This document shows positions 52,901-63,200 of a DNA stretch of 64,000 nucleotides, piece after piece. This DNA comes from Omphiscola glabra (taxonomy: Eukaryota > Mollusca > Gastropoda > Lymnaeidae): the NCBI GenBank assembly GCA_964017045.1, contig OZ024802.1:24615793-24679792 (forward strand). Direction: 5' to 3'. Below the pieces are notes generated by a model. The model worked only from the letters and a program-made list of their open reading frames with translations, was not told the DNA's origin and made no database searches. Positions within the stretch are counted from its first letter, which is position 1. Every line of letters begins with the position of its first letter. A program made the translations under genes and the position numbers.

Positions 52901-55900
52901 CGAGATAAACGAAAACCAATATCGCGGCAATATATTAACATGTGCTTGAAATGTCTTTATGTACATGATGTGCGTTAATAAATGAGAATCAGTGGTGTAG
53001 CGAGGGGGGTAAGGGGGGCATCATGCCCCGGGCGCTACACACAAAGGGGCACCAAATGGTATAATTAGGTTCCGTGAAAAACGCGCACATGACAAACGCG
53101 CACACGATAAACGCGCACAGAATATTCCGCAAAGACATAGCTGCGCACAGGAAAACTGCGCACACCGACAGTTGCGCATACAGAAAACAGCGCACACCGA
53201 CAAATGCGGACACCGAAAATTCCGAACACGGACAGTTGCGAAGATTGACAATAGCGAACACATACATTTGCGCACAATTAGAATCGTACAATGTAATTAA
53301 AATTTCATTAAAGAGTTGAAAAGGTTGGAGTTGGTTGTCAGCTTAAAAGACAAGTCGGCAATTATAAGGATAATAAGTGACTGGGATTAGAAATAATTAT
53401 TAAAGAATCCCTTTAAAGACGAATTATTAAAAAATAATTGGGTCATCTTATTTATGATTTATAAAATTAAAACTATACACAGATATAATAATAATACTAA
53501 TTATATAGGTAACAATAGATCTTTTGCAGCAAAAGTTAAATTTCTATGTGGCAAAGAAGAATTTTAAAAAAAAATATTTTATTGACAGTGGGCTAATTCT
53601 CCTGTAAAAGATATTTAAATACCGGGTATTAAAAAGATTACTGATATAAGTATAAGTTATTATAAGTATAAGGCGAGTTAATCTTCGCAAATGTCCGTGT
53701 TCGGAATTTTCGGTGTCCGCATTTGTCGGTGTGCGCTGTTTTCTGTATGCGCAACTGTCGGTGTGCGCAGTTTTCCTGTGCGCAGCTATGTCTTTGCGGA
53801 ATATTCTGTGCGCGTTTATCGTGTGCGCGTTTGTCATGTGCGCGTATTTCTGGTCACCATATTTTACATATAATGTTGTATGATTTTTGAATGGGGGGGG
53901 GGGGGGCGCTAAAAAGGTATAGTGCCCCGGGCGCGAGTTGAGCTCGTTACGCCACTGATGAGAATGTACATGCACGTGTTTTTGGAGTTGTTTTTTTACA
54001 CAACAGCGTTGCCGTTATTTGTTTGATGAAGCGATCGGCATGCTATAAAAATATACATACATGTTTACTAACATGTTCGCAGTTATCGTATGCCCGTATA
54101 CTCAGTGGCGTAGCGAGGGGGGGCAAGGGGGGGGCATCATGCCCCGAGCGCTACTCCCAAAGGGGTGCCAAATCGTATATTTTACATATAATATTGTATG
54201 GTTTTCGAATAGGGGGGGGGGGGGCGCTAGAAAGGTATTGTGCCCCGGGCACGAGTTAAGCTGGCTACGTCACTGCGTATACTATTGCTTTGTGTTTTCA
54301 TAAAGAGATCGCCGTAGTGGTAATATTTAACATGACATGGTTACAACACACTTTAGTCCGCCAACACGTCTTTCCGTGCTGTGACGTCATTATTTCGCTC
54401 GGCAGAACAAACCTTCCCCTACCCGCAGAAAGCTAGTTCACTGTGACACACAAAGCAACAATATGACCATCACGATCAATAGGATACGTTGCAGTGATAT
54501 TTTTATAACCTTTAACACACCTACCAATCCCCTACCCATGTGTCTCGTATGCCACAAATTTCCTTGACAACCAACAATGCACTGCTAAGATGGGATTGTC
54601 GATACAAACGCAAAAATACGGTAGTGAGATGGTGAAGTGGCGTCGATAACTAACTTTTCAAAGCTGGCGATTGGTCACGGGGATCGAGATATCCAACGTT
54701 AAGTGGCAAATTTGTCCCTCTTTTGTGCTCGAGATATTCTGGTTCGGCAACATAAAAGAATTGACATAACCGATGAGAAAATGCTAAGACAAAGAGAGAA
54801 TTTGGCGGTTCCACTTCAAAAACGTCGACTTAATAGGGTTGGCGAATTAACCCGATGTCGAGATAAGCGGGTTCGACTGTATGTATAATTTTGTATATGT
54901 GGCTGGGTGCCACCTATGTTGCAGGGTGCCATTTGAACTCGGGGCCTGCCTTGTACGTGTTGTGTTACAGAGTGTGGAGTGAATTTAATATTGTGTTTGT
55001 GATCCACTGTTCTACGGAGCGTGCCTCTACATTAAAGCTATAGTTCTCAGACCTGCTTTTTGGTTGTTCATTTAACCTGTAACCACAAGGCTACATTTGC
55101 TTCAAATTTCATCAATCAATAATTTTTGCTAGTAATTATACTGTGCAATTTCCACTCCAACCCTAAGGGCCCTAAAACTAGTGGATTGTAATTAATCAAA
55201 TAGATAGTTGTTCTAAGCCGCCTATGTTCGTTTTAATGTATTTGACATCATTTAATTTAAGACAGTGACAAATTATAAATTGTTGTGTTTGGTAAATTTT
55301 GAGGGATAGGTACGCGTTTTTTTACCATGGCCGCCATCTTGGTTGACACGACCCGTAAAATTAAGAATAAAACGTTTAAAAATAATGAAAAAACTTCCTA
55401 AATGTATCCCTCACCCTAACCTGAACCCTAAATCTATCCCTCACCATAACCTGAACCCTAAATCTATCCCTAAATTTAACCTGAACCCTAAAGTCATCAG
55501 CAACATAACAAAACACACAAATGACATCATGTACCCATCTTTCAAAATTAGCCGCGTGTTTCAAATCAAGAATCTTTGAGTTTGAGGATTCGCTCTTTAA
55601 AGAGATGTGTAAGTGTAGACTAAGTGTAGAAGAAAATGTACATTTTCAAATTTAGGTTTCTTAAGAAAAGGATTAATATTAATATTGAAAATTTATTACA
55701 AATAATTTTTTAATTTACTGTTACAGCCAACGACTCCAAAACCGTCCGCTGAACAATGTGGGGTGCCAACTTATTGTTTTGGAAACAGGGTTCCAAGCAG
55801 ACCTGTCAGATTTTAATACTGCCATGCCCATGTAATGGCATGTAGGCTGTAGGTTAATTGTGGCAGATTTGTGAGTTATGGGGGCCTAATCATAATGGAA

Positions 55901-56424
55901 ATATATTTAATTAGAATAAGAGGAGTGATAAATGTTGCTTTTTAAATTTATATATTTAGTTTCAGTAGTGAAGTTGTAGAAATTTACTTTACCAATTTCA
56001 TTAATCAAGGTCTACTTATTTCATTAAAACTTCGGAAAATACCGAAAATAAAGTTGTTAAGTTAGTCATTTCAACTTATCATACTGAATTGTTTGTAGTC
56101 CACACTTTCACTCTTAAAGTTTAAGTCTTACTTAGTTAATAATATTAATAACTAATAAAAGTAATAAACTACCGACTGCTAGTAATACCGAGCCCAACGC
56201 TTACTCAAATTTACAGTCGTCACCGAAATCAGCGTATTCGCGTTTTTTGTAACTAGTTTTTAAATACAAAAAAGGACTTACCTCCGCCTTATTTCCCCTT
56301 CATAAGTACGAAGATAGCCATCTAACTGAAAAGTTTTATTCAAATCTGGCTGTGGGGGAACTGTGCATTCTCCTTGCGCCATGTTTAGGTGTCCCGAATC
56401 GTTTTCGTTACTGTCGCTGTCCAT
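34996..56424 (-). CDS. GBE1: 1,4-alpha-glucan (glycogen) branching enzyme, complete
   Basis: Cytosolic GH13 enzyme that cuts alpha-1,4-glucan chains and rejoins them through alpha-1,6 bonds to branch glycogen. Exons from the 5' end: 56282-56424, 52250-52419, 47046-47164, 45378-45500, 42784-42928, 42204-42504, 41576-41691, 41049-41179, 38463-38561, 37914-38196, 37315-37499, 36722-36855, 36019-36136, 34996-35043. All introns are GT-AG and phases join into 704 codons plus stop; human GBE1 is 702 residues. A CBM48-type N-terminal domain ([15 protein letters not shown]) precedes the catalytic barrel. GH13 motifs are all present: DVVHSH (289-294), GFRFDGV with nucleophile D360, TVAE with acid/base E416, and ESHDQ with D485. 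The final exon ends [18 protein letters not shown] at 56424 was chosen as the first in frame; M15 (MAQGEC) is possible. An intact LINE lies in intron 2, and other mobile DNA occupies introns 1, 2, 4, 6, 8, 11 and 13. Confidence 0.97.
35399..35784. mobile_element. hAT-type element with shared target site
   Basis: The ends are CAGTGGCTCCTTAA and TTTGAGAACCAATG. The 8-bp target duplication ATTTAAAC lies at 35391-35398 and 35785-35792. The right copy of that target is also the left target of the next element. It lies in the last intron of GBE1. Confidence 0.8.
35793..35979. mobile_element. hAT-type MITE, CAGGC(G/C)T ends
   Basis: The ends are CAGGCGTACACAAC and GTTGTGCAGGCCTG. The exact 8-bp duplication ATTTAAAC lies at 35785-35792 and 35980-35987. 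Same family as 26949-27133. Confidence 0.85.
36255..36512. repeat. 34-bp tandem repeat, seven copies
   Basis: The unit is CATATACTACAGAGTGATGC plus TACAGTCAGTATAT, decaying to the right. In GBE1 intron 12. Confidence 0.85.
37046..37290 (-). mobile_element. Decayed LINE 3' end, RTE-like
   Basis: The minus strand reads [11 protein letters not shown], then the remnants of an arginine-rich C-terminus, and ends GGTCCAAGGACTAAGGGACA followed by a (TGA)n tail. Frameshifts and stops show it is dead. GBE1 intron 11, same strand as the gene. Confidence 0.65.
38751..40700 (+). mobile_element. Helitron-like element
   Basis: Begins TCTCTCTCTATATATGTAAA and ends GGTTCATCAGCTAG, inserted between A (38750) and T (40701), as expected for Helitrons (TC ... 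CTRR). The sequence 10-20 bp before the end (GCAGGCAAAGACGGG) looks like a decayed hairpin. The early body (GACTCAAAAACTACTGGAGG) resembles widespread animal elements of this kind. About 39530-40610 holds several very diverged segments of roughly 170 bp around ATTTACAA and TTTTAAAG. No helicase ORF. GBE1 intron 8. Confidence 0.5.
39190..39330. repeat. 29-bp tandem repeat, five copies
   Basis: The unit is TGCTGATTCACAGAGCAAGG plus TTGATCATA, inside the Helitron-like element. Confidence 0.85.
40931..41096 (-). repeat. 83-bp duplication of GBE1 exon 8 end plus donor
   Basis: The last 47 bp of exon 8, its donor and about 30 bp of intron are present twice, with donors ending at 41048 and 40965. 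The intronic copy reads [14 protein letters not shown] before GTAAG. The 83-bp shift would break the frame if the second donor were used. Confidence 0.85.
41838..42095. mobile_element. hAT-type MITE, CAGGGGTCC ends
   Basis: Starts CAGGGGTCCTTAAACTACGA and ends AGTAACACCCTG. Flanking 8-mers CTCTACAT (41830-41837) and CTCTACAG (42096-42103) match at seven of eight. GBE1 intron 6. Confidence 0.75.
44335..45090 (-). mobile_element. Decayed non-LTR retrotransposon with YADD remnant
   Basis: Minus-strand fragments read AYADDI (reverse-transcriptase core), [12 protein letters not shown], and near the 3' end [18 protein letters not shown]. Many frameshifts. RTE- or I-like by these fragments. GBE1 intron 4. 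Confidence 0.7.
45501..47045 (-). other. GBE1 intron 3, no feature recognised
   Basis: Ordinary AT-rich intron sequence, no repeat array or transposon end found. Confidence 0.5.
47637..48332. mobile_element. piggyBac-like non-autonomous element, TTAA target
   Basis: TTAA at 47633-47636 and 48333-48336 flanks ends CCCTTTGAACCC and AAGGGTTCAGAGTG, which form an imperfect inverted repeat. Different family from 4859-5397. It lies in GBE1 intron 2, immediately beside the LINE 3' end. Confidence 0.7.
48412..51925 (-). mobile_element. Near full-length CR1-like LINE
   Basis: About 3.5 kb, same orientation as GBE1. On the minus strand it has a short 5' UTR (AAGTGCACAAAGCTGCATG region), one long ORF, a 3' UTR of about 60 bp and a tail of GAACCA hexamers at 48412-48427. 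Microsatellite-like tails are usual for CR1/L2 elements. Exact 5' end and target duplication not determined. Confidence 0.85.
48490..51852 (-). CDS. LINE polyprotein: PHD finger, AP endonuclease, reverse transcriptase
   Basis: 1120 codons without interruption. Residues 21-71 form a complete Cys4-His-Cys3 PHD-type finger (C21, C24, C37, C40, H45, C48, C68, C71). An apurinic-type endonuclease follows, starting LLNINCQSI near residue 165, with [17 protein letters not shown] and [10 protein letters not shown]. The reverse transcriptase keeps [43 protein letters not shown] and the catalytic FADD at 829-832. The C-terminal region ends [16 protein letters not shown] fingers are known in CR1-like elements. 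All residues needed for target-primed reverse transcription appear present, so this copy could be active. The start may instead be M10. Confidence 0.93.
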   Translation of the reverse strand: MISSTFHPIMTRPQTASTHPCGLCQEPVNWNSKGVACDTCGIWFHLLCADERSTDYRETSQHSFAWSCPRCNSINNDSFTFHSYQLNCSNSFSPLSSLSLNAESIVTPYPFSPHRTSTPKSHNPTQSPYSYSPQRHPTSSQEHNRHPTTSNSIHDNPQNANLRLLNINCQSIESKRQELAAIIQFTKPDIICGTESWLRGIQPGKEPTLDHIKSSEIFPMDYNVYRHDRVKKGGGVFIMTHRSLTSVEQPHLVTACEIVWAKVKLQNKKDLYIGAFYMPKRTQSALDELQKSINILTANGKHERDIIVAGDFNCPDIDWTTHTAHSTGKDNTIQQSLIDLTSSSLLTQVQKTPTRQKSILDLIFTSNPTLVKQSTCVPGISDHDAVVVDFYSKAQITRQKPRKTYKFGKANWDKIKLDLAATEQAILKKYNEEEDVETLWSTFKYALFKSLDQNVPSATLKNPCNLPWLNTRLKKLLKRKKRLLKKAQTTNNWTLYRQFQKHCRRELIRGEWQHINGVIQEGLENNNTKPFWRYIKSKKQDNNGVAPLLEYGQLVSDSQCKAEILLRQFQSVFTKITTTVLPSLKPSPGTIDPLNITEQGVAKLLKNLKPNKAPGPDCIPNIVLKTLADNIAPTITRIFQKSLDSSKLPLDWLDANITSAYKKGDRHNPANYRPISLTSVPCKILEHIICRHIMNHLEHYNILTTLNHGFRSGYSTETQLIITTNDLLASYDKGNQVDMAILDFSKAFDTVPHSLLLHKLHHYGITGNLHSWLSTFLTKGTMQVVVDGVRSGKATVDSGVPQGTVLGPLLFLCHINDLPDTVKSQVRLFADDCLVYREIIDYDDHNQLQADLECLMNWADKWGMKFNETKCYIMSISKKNPSSYMYTLNRTILRQVTNNPYLGILFSNNLKWSPHINKISKKANSTLGFIRRNLLHCPTSCKRNAYLALVRPILEYGAIIWDPYLKQDVDKLERIQRNAMRFIARDYKTTTPGYVTGLLNRFDIPTLKDRREKIRLTFLYKMAMGLIPAIPANNYLTPQKPGRLIRAKQSLNTNLTFDNPMRNYTRNNNKCFTVPRSNTVQHKQSFFPRTIIAWNNLDNTAVNSTTIESFKAALASARGR
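52990..53957. mobile_element. hAT element interrupted by an inverted-repeat insertion
   Basis: The ends are CAGTGGTGTAGCGAGG and CTCGTTACGCCACTG. The exact 8-bp duplication ATGAGAAT lies at 52982-52989 and 53958-53965. Its first 75 and last 100 bases match the 173-bp element at 54103; the extra 790 bp between them is a separate insertion. Confidence 0.9.
53081..53845. repeat. Foldback-like inverted repeat, 169-bp arms
   Basis: Arms at 53081-53249 and 53677-53845 are reverse complements with about two differences. The arms are built of short GCGCAC-containing subrepeats and are far more GC-rich than the surroundings. The 427-bp spacer is AT-rich and has no ORF. Long arms made of subrepeats recall foldback elements. 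Apparent ORFs here on both strands come from the arms. Confidence 0.9.
54103..54275. mobile_element. hAT MITE, 173 bp, uninterrupted sister copy
   Basis: The ends are CAGTGGCGTAGCGAGG and GGCTACGTCACTG. The exact 8-bp duplication CGTATACT lies at 54095-54102 and 54276-54283. Confidence 0.92.
55395..55500. repeat. CCCTAA-type short repeat, about 32-bp unit
   Basis: Three to four copies of AACCTGAACCCTAAATCTAT plus CCCTCACCAT. Similar to the inside of the MITE at 971-1163 in reverse orientation. GBE1 intron 1. Confidence 0.7.
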
Positions 56425-56700
56425 GATCCTTGACCTCGTTTACGTGACCAAGGTCAGGTCGAGGCCGTTTAGAAGCATTGGCTCTAGCTTAACATCTGTA
56501 CAACAGTTCGTAATTTAATTTTAAAGTGCAGGGTGAAGAAACTGGTAGAACATTCTCGTCTCTTTCAATTTACTCTTGGGTAGAGAGAATGGGATGCCTA
56601 CTAATAATAGTACTACTATGAACTTTAAAAAAATAAATTTAACTATAACTCATAAAATTAATAAAAATAAATTAGTATTGTAGCATCTGTATCACTCATC

Positions 56701-57225
56701 CTGGTTCCACTAGACACTAGGAACGCGCCAACGATGAAAATCGGAGGCGTCCACATGAGGCACATGGCATGGGGTTTGCCTCCACCCGAAGCAAAAAACC
56801 CCGGACGACCGCATGACTCCCAACGCATGATTACTTGTTGCCGTTGATGGATAGGAGGCTTGGGTGGCGGTCAAAACCCATGCCCATGATTTTAGCTACG
56901 CGGCCGTGAGAAAGCCGCTCCTAGGCAACCGTTTCGTCCCATCTTTCCGTCCCGACCGAAAGGCTCCCTGGCGGTGGGGGGTGGTAACGCAACACCTTGC
57001 CTCCGGAGAGGAAGCAAACCCGCCCAGACCCTCAGGAAAGTGGGCTGCGAATGCTTTAAACGCAGCGTTTTTGGCCGACCAGGCGTCCCCCAGGCCAGGG
57101 GGGGGGGGGGGAGGTTCCCGGCGTGCTTCTAGCGACGGGGAGACCTGTCGTCGGGTCGTGTGCCGGGGGGGGGGGGGCACTAAGAGCTCGCGCTCCGGCC
57201 CACCGACACCCTTTCCCTATGTGAC
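56701..57225. mobile_element. GC-rich insertion with 12-bp target duplication
   Basis: GTATCACTCATC is present at 56689-56700 and 57226-57237, bracketing 525 bp of GC-rich DNA in an otherwise AT-rich setting. No terminal inverted repeat or poly(A) tail, and no recognisable product in the open frames on either strand. A 12-bp duplication suits a LINE or SINE-type insertion. It sits about 280 bp upstream of the GBE1 start codon. Confidence 0.6.
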
Positions 57226-57239
57226 GTATCACTCATCAC

Positions 57240-60200
57240 ACTCACAGTGATTTATGAGGATCGCTGCAATTCAGTCCAATTTGCAAAATTACAATAATTA
57301 AATGATAGTATAGTGATTCATAATTCAATTTAGCTAGAGCTAAAGTGTTCCATATTCCTTTAGGAACTTCATACACATATTTTCTCTTGTCCAGCCTCCT
57401 AGGAAATAGTGAGTTAATTTTGATTTTGCATGTATAATAATAGCAGGTGTATAATAGCAGGTCTAGTTTAAATTTGACCAGGTATTTTAAAATATTTTGT
57501 TCTAAGTAAGACCCAATGTTAAAAAAATATATATTTTTTTAAAATTTAAAGTACTATTGGTTAGTTTCTATAACATAACATATCAAGTAAATAATACAAA
57601 ACTACATCGGGCCCGTTGCATTCTAGCTTATCACAAGCCCCAATCTTGCCCCACATTTGCTCACAAGAATGACCTAATTTCTGTGCATACTACTTATCAG
57701 CTTCCCAAAAAAAAATAATTTCCACTCAACTTAAAATGAAAAGAAATGCAACCCCAACAAGAATTAAGTGGGTGAAAGCTGTAACCAATCAAGATAGTTG
57801 GTTGGGGAAGAGAAAAAGTAAATGATACAACAAGGTCAGACGCTGATGTGTAATTCCATTCACACTAAAAATAAGAGAACCAAGACTAGCAGTTGTATAT
57901 TACAAGTATATTGAGTCATCTGATGATATGATCCTATGATATGACAGACATAGTGTATAAAGGATGGAGGACATAAAAGGACAAGCAAATATGATTAAAT
58001 ATTTACAGGCATTGTTATAATATAAAACACATTTCATACAACATATATGTCTGTACAGGTTTAAACAAAAATACTGTTATAATTCATCACGTGTATGACA
58101 AACAAATTGCTTTAATGACTTAACAGGTGTCTAAGACTAAAAGTCACATTAAATACTTTCAAATGACTGGTCATACAATACCGACAGTGCTTAAATTTGT
58201 AAAGATCAATCTATTCCCCCTGATCCTGCTATGCAGCTCTGATCAATACTAAACAAAACATATGGACAACTAAGTCTTTTGAAAATTCATTTCACATAAC
58301 CCAGACAGCAATTGATTATTGTGAAAGCAGAAATCTACAAAAGTTTACATATTAAATGACTTTATATAAGATCTGCTGCCTCAAAAGTAAGCTTCACTTT
58401 CAATTAAGCATAATTTATCATGTCAGAGATTGAGACTGTCTTACTAATAACTGCTGGAAAATTAACTGAATTAAATTTTAGGAGAACAATATTTAAATTA
58501 ACCACAAGAAAAGGGATGTTTCATCAATGGGAAAAGTAAGTCTTCTGGATTTTCTTATTTTGTATATATACATTTATTATGTTGATCAAACTAAAAAGAT
58601 ACAAAAGTATTGGACTGGTTAATTAGGTCATTCTGGCTCTCACAGGATGACACATAACCAACATTTTCTTTATAAAAGTAAGCAAAGTGAACATAACTTG
58701 CATATTTGTAAAATAGAACTTAATATTGTCCCTTTCTAGCAAACACGAAAGGAGATCAATCTCAAAATGTCTTTTGAAATCAGAAAGAGTGAAAACAAAT
58801 TTCTAGTTGTACAGTATATAGAAAGTTTTGGGGAATGTAAAAAAATGAACTTCAATTTCGGAATATTAATAGATCTCCTTTTCACTTGCAAAGGATAATA
58901 TAACAGTTATCAAACATAGTGACAAATGCATGTCATTTAATTATTTATACATTTAACAACAAATTAATTATGTATCCTTGTGATAAACAAATAATGGTGA
59001 TTCCATAAAATAGAGTTTTTCCCAAAAAGAAGAGCATGTCAATTTATATGTTAAAACTAACACCAAGTCATTAATTTTATTGATTATTTAAATGCAAATT
59101 TAGTATTTTGAGGTAATAGTTTAATGTCAAATACCTAATCTAAAAATTATTTTAACATCCTCACCCACAATGAAAAAAATTTGAAATTCTATTTCTGAGT
59201 TATGGCTGCAGCTTACACTAAAACTATTCAGTCTGCATGACTTAAGTAATTAATCTACTCAAAAATATTCAATTAAAGCTTTCATTATAATTTTTAAATA
59301 ATTATGCTCATTAAAAGTATAATCAATCAATATAACTTGTTTAACTTTTATCTAAATTATCACTATTTACCAAGTAAAATAAAATAATTCATTGGCTAGG
59401 ATCAAGTTCACAATTATACCTTTTACAAGCCTATTATCAACTCCTACCATCATTTGACCACTTAAATTAAGCACATATGTATGTTTTAAGATTTAGGCTT
59501 GAACAATCAATTTAACCAATTTTAAAATTGTATTTTTTAATATTTTTGCTAACCTTACAAACAGTGATAAATGATCATTGTTAGATAATACCGTAAATAA
59601 TTGTGTCCATTAAAAATGATTAATCTGCAAAGAAAGATGGACCAATTTTCCTACAGAATAATCAAAACAGGGATATACTGAAGTTTGGCTGAACAATATA
59701 GACTATAAGCTCTAATAAATACTAGTCAGTAGTGGGTTCCAGGCAAATTATTATTAACAATGAAGAATAGTGATCAGTTAAAATTGAAATACAAACAAAA
59801 CTGTGAGAAAAATAGTTTTAATATATTTTAAAAAGTTTAAGTGCAAACCCAAACTGAGTAACTTAATTTAGGAAATTTACCAGGACAGATCTTTAAAACA
59901 TGTAGATTTTTGTGTGCATTAGATTACCCTGCTAAAATTTGTTTTTTTTGGCACTTAGGTGCAGTATATTTTATTTTATAATCCATGTTCAAAACTTAAC
60001 AAATTTCTCATCTCATTGAAAATAAAAAAGAAATCAAATATTTTCTACGCCTTAATAAGCCCTCTAAAATTTGTGTCAACTTGTCTATGGAATTTAAAGA
60101 GATCCATTTAAAGCTTGACCAGGATTGGTAGTTAAATAGTGGGATGAGCTGTCACCAAAAAACCTGAGCGTAAATTACAAAATAGCACCATGTAGCATTC

Positions 60201-63200
60201 AGTGCATGTCTTGTGATTGACTGAGATATACAAGCATTCAAACATAGAAAAAAAAAAAAAACATAAATAAATAAAATGTTAGATATTTTGGCCACTCATT
60301 AAGTAGGTTTTTGAAGTCTTTATGAAAATACCACATTTATTTCATGCTTGAGTCAATAACAAAACTTACGTAAAATAAAGTTAACTGCAATGCTCTAGCA
60401 TAACAGTTCTTAAAAAATGTTTTTTTTCCATGTGGCCCACTAAAAAATTATTTTTTTAAAATGAGAAGGGTATTTTCAAATTTTTTGAAGTTTCAAAATG
60501 TTCTGTTTAAACTACATTATTAAAGGATGTACCAAAAGTATGACTCCAAGTCTTATTATAGATTTAAATAGTCTTTTTAGATTATCCAACAAATAAATAC
60601 AAGTATTAGTCATTAATTCAAAGCTGAGAAGAAATAAAATATACATCTTTTCAAACATATTTATTTGAAACAGCTGCAACTGTTTCTATTTTCAAAATAT
60701 GAATTGGGTCATTATGAGAGTTTAATATTTCACAACTAACCATTAAGTAATTTAATGAAAAATTTCTGGCATCCATGTATTATGATATTATTTAAAGGTA
60801 GTTGAAGATAATTCTTGAGAATTCTCTTATTGAGTTTAAAGTGTATTTGCCTAGAAAAGTGAGGGATATCTGTCTGAATTAAATCTCCCTCATATTATTG
60901 CTTTATTATTGACTCCATTGTAAGTGAAACTTCAACTTTTCTAAAACTTATTGTGCATAATAATGCTGTCACCAATTTTACAATGTTAAATTTATTTTTT
61001 AGTAAAAGAAAGAAAAACGTTGCTCAGGGATTAAACGTCAACAAGGAAAAAATACTTTAATTTAGCATTTATTACAATGAATGAACTGGTACATGGCCTT
61101 CAAGTTTGAAATATTTTTCAAACATTCCTTTTAAGAGAATCAAAAAGGATGCCAAATTATAATGCTTCATCAGGGACCATATTGACTTACAGGTACCAGT
61201 AACAATTGTATATTTTTGAGAGTCTGTTACACCACCGACATCAGCTTTTGAACATTTATATGCTTTATGATTTGCTGCCTTTAGGATAAGTATTTAACAT
61301 AAAATATAACACCAACAACAAAAAAGTGTTCCTTATGCAAGTACATACAAAAGCACCTCCAATAATCTTAAAGATGAGGAAACATACACAAGAGTATTAC
61401 ATGCATAACCAACTCTTAAATTTGACTAAATTTATTTAGGCCTTTAACTTTTGAGCTACATTTGTAGAATTAATTATCAGATATCTATCAATCTATATCC
61501 TTTTTTAAGTTGCAAAAAAGTAACAATAAAGTGAGATATTTAAAAAAGAAACAACTATAATAGCTCTAATGTTGACGTAATGAAAGTTAGCAATACTAAA
61601 TAGTTTATCTGTCATAAGAGATACTTTATGTAAGTTAAGGGCAAATTTATTTAAGAAAGTTGCAAATTGATTTTATGCTAATATAACTTCAAAAGCTCTG
61701 ACCACCAAAACAAAAAATTGTTGATAAATTTTAGCTTTACTCATAAAAATCAGAAATAGTTTCTGTTTTTTGAGCTTTATATGACCCTCTTGGAGTCTTT
61801 TTTTTTTGGACTGTCTGTGTAAAAATGATGGAGACCTTTTCACAAGCCCTGCATTAGCTTTGTAAAAATGTATAAAAAATACTAATTATTTTACAAATAT
61901 GTAACTATATAATAGATTCTTGTAGGGAATTGAATGAACTAACATGATCTTTTTGAATCAAACTGAAATCTCAACATGTATGCTAATAAAATTACCCGAT
62001 TTGCATAATATATACATGCAATTTTTTTAACATTTTGAATTAAATGTCTTACTTGCAGAATTTGTTAAATTTTATGATTGTTGAAGCCCAAATAAGTCCT
62101 AACCAATATTTGAATGAGATTCATTGAGAAAAACTGCATAAAATATTGAGGGGTTTTTATGCCTCATGGCAAAGGTATTTCAAAGTAACATATTTTTAAA
62201 GCATTTATAGGGGTCACTAGGTATAAAAAAAATGATATAATATGCCAGAACACCACAAAATATCAATGGAAGCTGCCATTAAAATGGCAAGATAAGGAAG
62301 AAATGCGAGACACAATCTGATTATCTGGTACATAGACCAACTAGCCAATCTCTGGGCTTTTATTATTTGGCAGATAGATAGCCTGGCCTATCTGATAGGC
62401 CTTTTGTCTTTTTTCACTCTGGGCCAATATCCGCAGCCGCCTCAAGAGGGTTAAGGATAATTTGTCTGTGTGCTTGTCTCGTGATTCCTCAAAAATATTT
62501 TCTCTAAAAAAAGTTTTGATATATTAAATTTTAGAATGTCATGTTCGTGAAAGTGACAATATAACTATATATCAGACAAAACAATAAACTCAAAATGACT
62601 TATAAGCTGAGTCTTTAAGGAATGAAACTTGAAAAGAATTGCCTAATGTATTTAAAACACTACAGTAAAACATTTACATTTACCTCTTTAAATTAAGATA
62701 TATATGACTACATAAAGATAACAATTTGAAGGGGATATCCTAGCAAGTAAAAGTTTAAGTAGAATGCTAACACTTCAAATGGCACAAATATGAGGCTGAA
62801 ACTCATCACAGCCTTGCAGAAATGAGATGTGGGCATAATAGTTATTTTAATCAAAAATCTATATTTTAAACAACAAAACTCTTGCATGCTTAAAAGACTA
62901 CAAAATTTTTTTAGATGGGAAAAAATAAAATAAAAAGACAATATTTCACAACCTCTGATAAAAATCTCCCAATATCATCCATCCATCCTTAACTTGATTC
63001 AAAATTTAAACTGATACACAGAAGCTACAATTCAAGAAATTATATTTCGAAGCACAACAGTAAAACATCTTGGACACCTTAGTATAAGAGAGCACTAGTA
63101 TTAAATAAATAAGATTTGTTGGCTCTCTCATAAACCATGGTAAGGAACCATAATAAATAAGGTGGTTGTAATAGTGACAAAATGTACCAAAATGTAATCA

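Larger units (their letters stand above)
52839..54879. mobile_element. pogo/Tigger-like element, host of nested insertions
   Basis: The right end, read inward on the minus strand, is CAGTCGAACCCGCTTATCTC, and the left end reads TTAGAACCCGGTTGTGTCGA. They are imperfect inverted copies (AACCCG, TCGAC, GGG and GCC positions agree), flanked by TA on both sides. ATCGAGATA-type motifs inside both ends fit pogo/Tigger. No transposase ORF. It contains the hAT copies at 52990 and 54103. GBE1 intron 1. Confidence 0.6.

Noticed and set aside
52989..53975. Cysteine- or valine-rich frames on both strands
   Set aside because: Created by the inverted-repeat arms; identical peptides appear from each arm.
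55395..55500. Interstitial telomere
   Set aside because: The unit is about 32 bp with CCCTAA fragments, not a pure hexamer array.
56864..57250. 128-codon frame near the GBE1 start as a gene
   Set aside because: High GC content alone keeps both strands open; contains long G runs and no recognisable motif.
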